Below, in pieces: positions 40,661 to 40,739 of a stretch of DNA of 40,739 nt (within the stretch, counting starts at the first letter, position 1; the number at the start of each line of letters is the position of its first letter). The position numbers and the translations under genes are program-made. Location: the NCBI GenBank assembly GCA_947650915.1, contig CANSWY010000014.1, positions 1 through 40,739 of the forward strand, in the 5' to 3' direction. The notes under the pieces were generated by a model that was given only the letters and a program-made list of their open reading frames with translations, searched no databases and was not told the DNA's origin. The stretch is from an uncultured Eggerthellaceae bacterium. GTDB taxonomy: Bacteria; Actinomycetota; Coriobacteriia; Coriobacteriales; Eggerthellaceae.

Positions 40661-40739
40661 GGGGGAGTGCCTTCTAGAAGGGAAGTGGGAGAGTCGGGTG
40701 GCTGGTCTTTCTCCCTGCGCGTCCTTTGCTGGTCTGATC

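Overview
The window reads as a chromosomal segment from a GC-rich, Gram-positive, largely anaerobic actinobacterium, most likely of the class Coriobacteriia (Eggerthella/Slackia-like). That placement is an inference from high GC at third codon positions, strong GGAGG ribosome sites, a minimal SufC/SufB pair, a group 3b [NiFe] hydrogenase, tandem YhgE/Pip proteins and a CmpB-type membrane protein. No rRNA gene is present to fix the taxonomy.

Layout. 1-5218: a two-gene Fe-S assembly operon (SufC plus a short SufB-like scaffold) faces a four-gene minus-strand operon (hotdog thioesterase, LPG-synthase-TM-type membrane protein, lipoprotein, methyltransferase). 5219-8232: pntAB, the proton-translocating NAD(P) transhydrogenase. 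8233-8991: a 759-bp gene-free region with two nearly identical palindromic elements and a run of stem-loops between them. 8992-10394: glutaredoxin and ATP-grasp pair. 10671-11944 (minus): split ThrE/YjjPB-type exporter. 12091-14070: an MFS transporter fused to a CBS pair, sharing stop-codon bases with the convergent mazG. 15075-16703: UbiB-family kinase-like protein. 17212-20692: nfo, low-molecular-weight phosphatase, DUF2130 coiled-coil protein and serine acetyltransferase, tightly packed. 20720-28419 (minus): two YhgE/Pip proteins, methionine aminopeptidase with a SEC-C zinc motif, an HdeD-like protein and a membrane-anchored extracellular protein. 28562-31593: MOP-type flippase and CmpB-type membrane protein. 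31743-35906: zinc-ribbon miniprotein, tRNA-Arg(CCG), an RlmD/TrmA-type methyltransferase, cyclophilin and a TPR membrane protein. 35952-40538: ndk and the hyhBGSL hydrogenase operon.

The genes suggest a redox-centred physiology. Transhydrogenase and NADP-linked hydrogenase would exchange electrons among NADH, NADPH, H2 and the proton gradient, and the Suf-like pair could supply the Fe-S clusters the hydrogenase needs. This is inference from gene families.

The most striking non-coding feature is a family of 96-bp palindromic elements (33-bp arm, 29-30-nt loop, 33-bp arm). There are seven complete copies, one copy broken by a poly-C tract, one tandem half-copy and at least two solo arms. All are intergenic, most lie just after the last gene of an operon, and all complete copies lie in the same orientation. 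Paired substitutions in the two arms show that the arms change together. I do not recognise this family by name.
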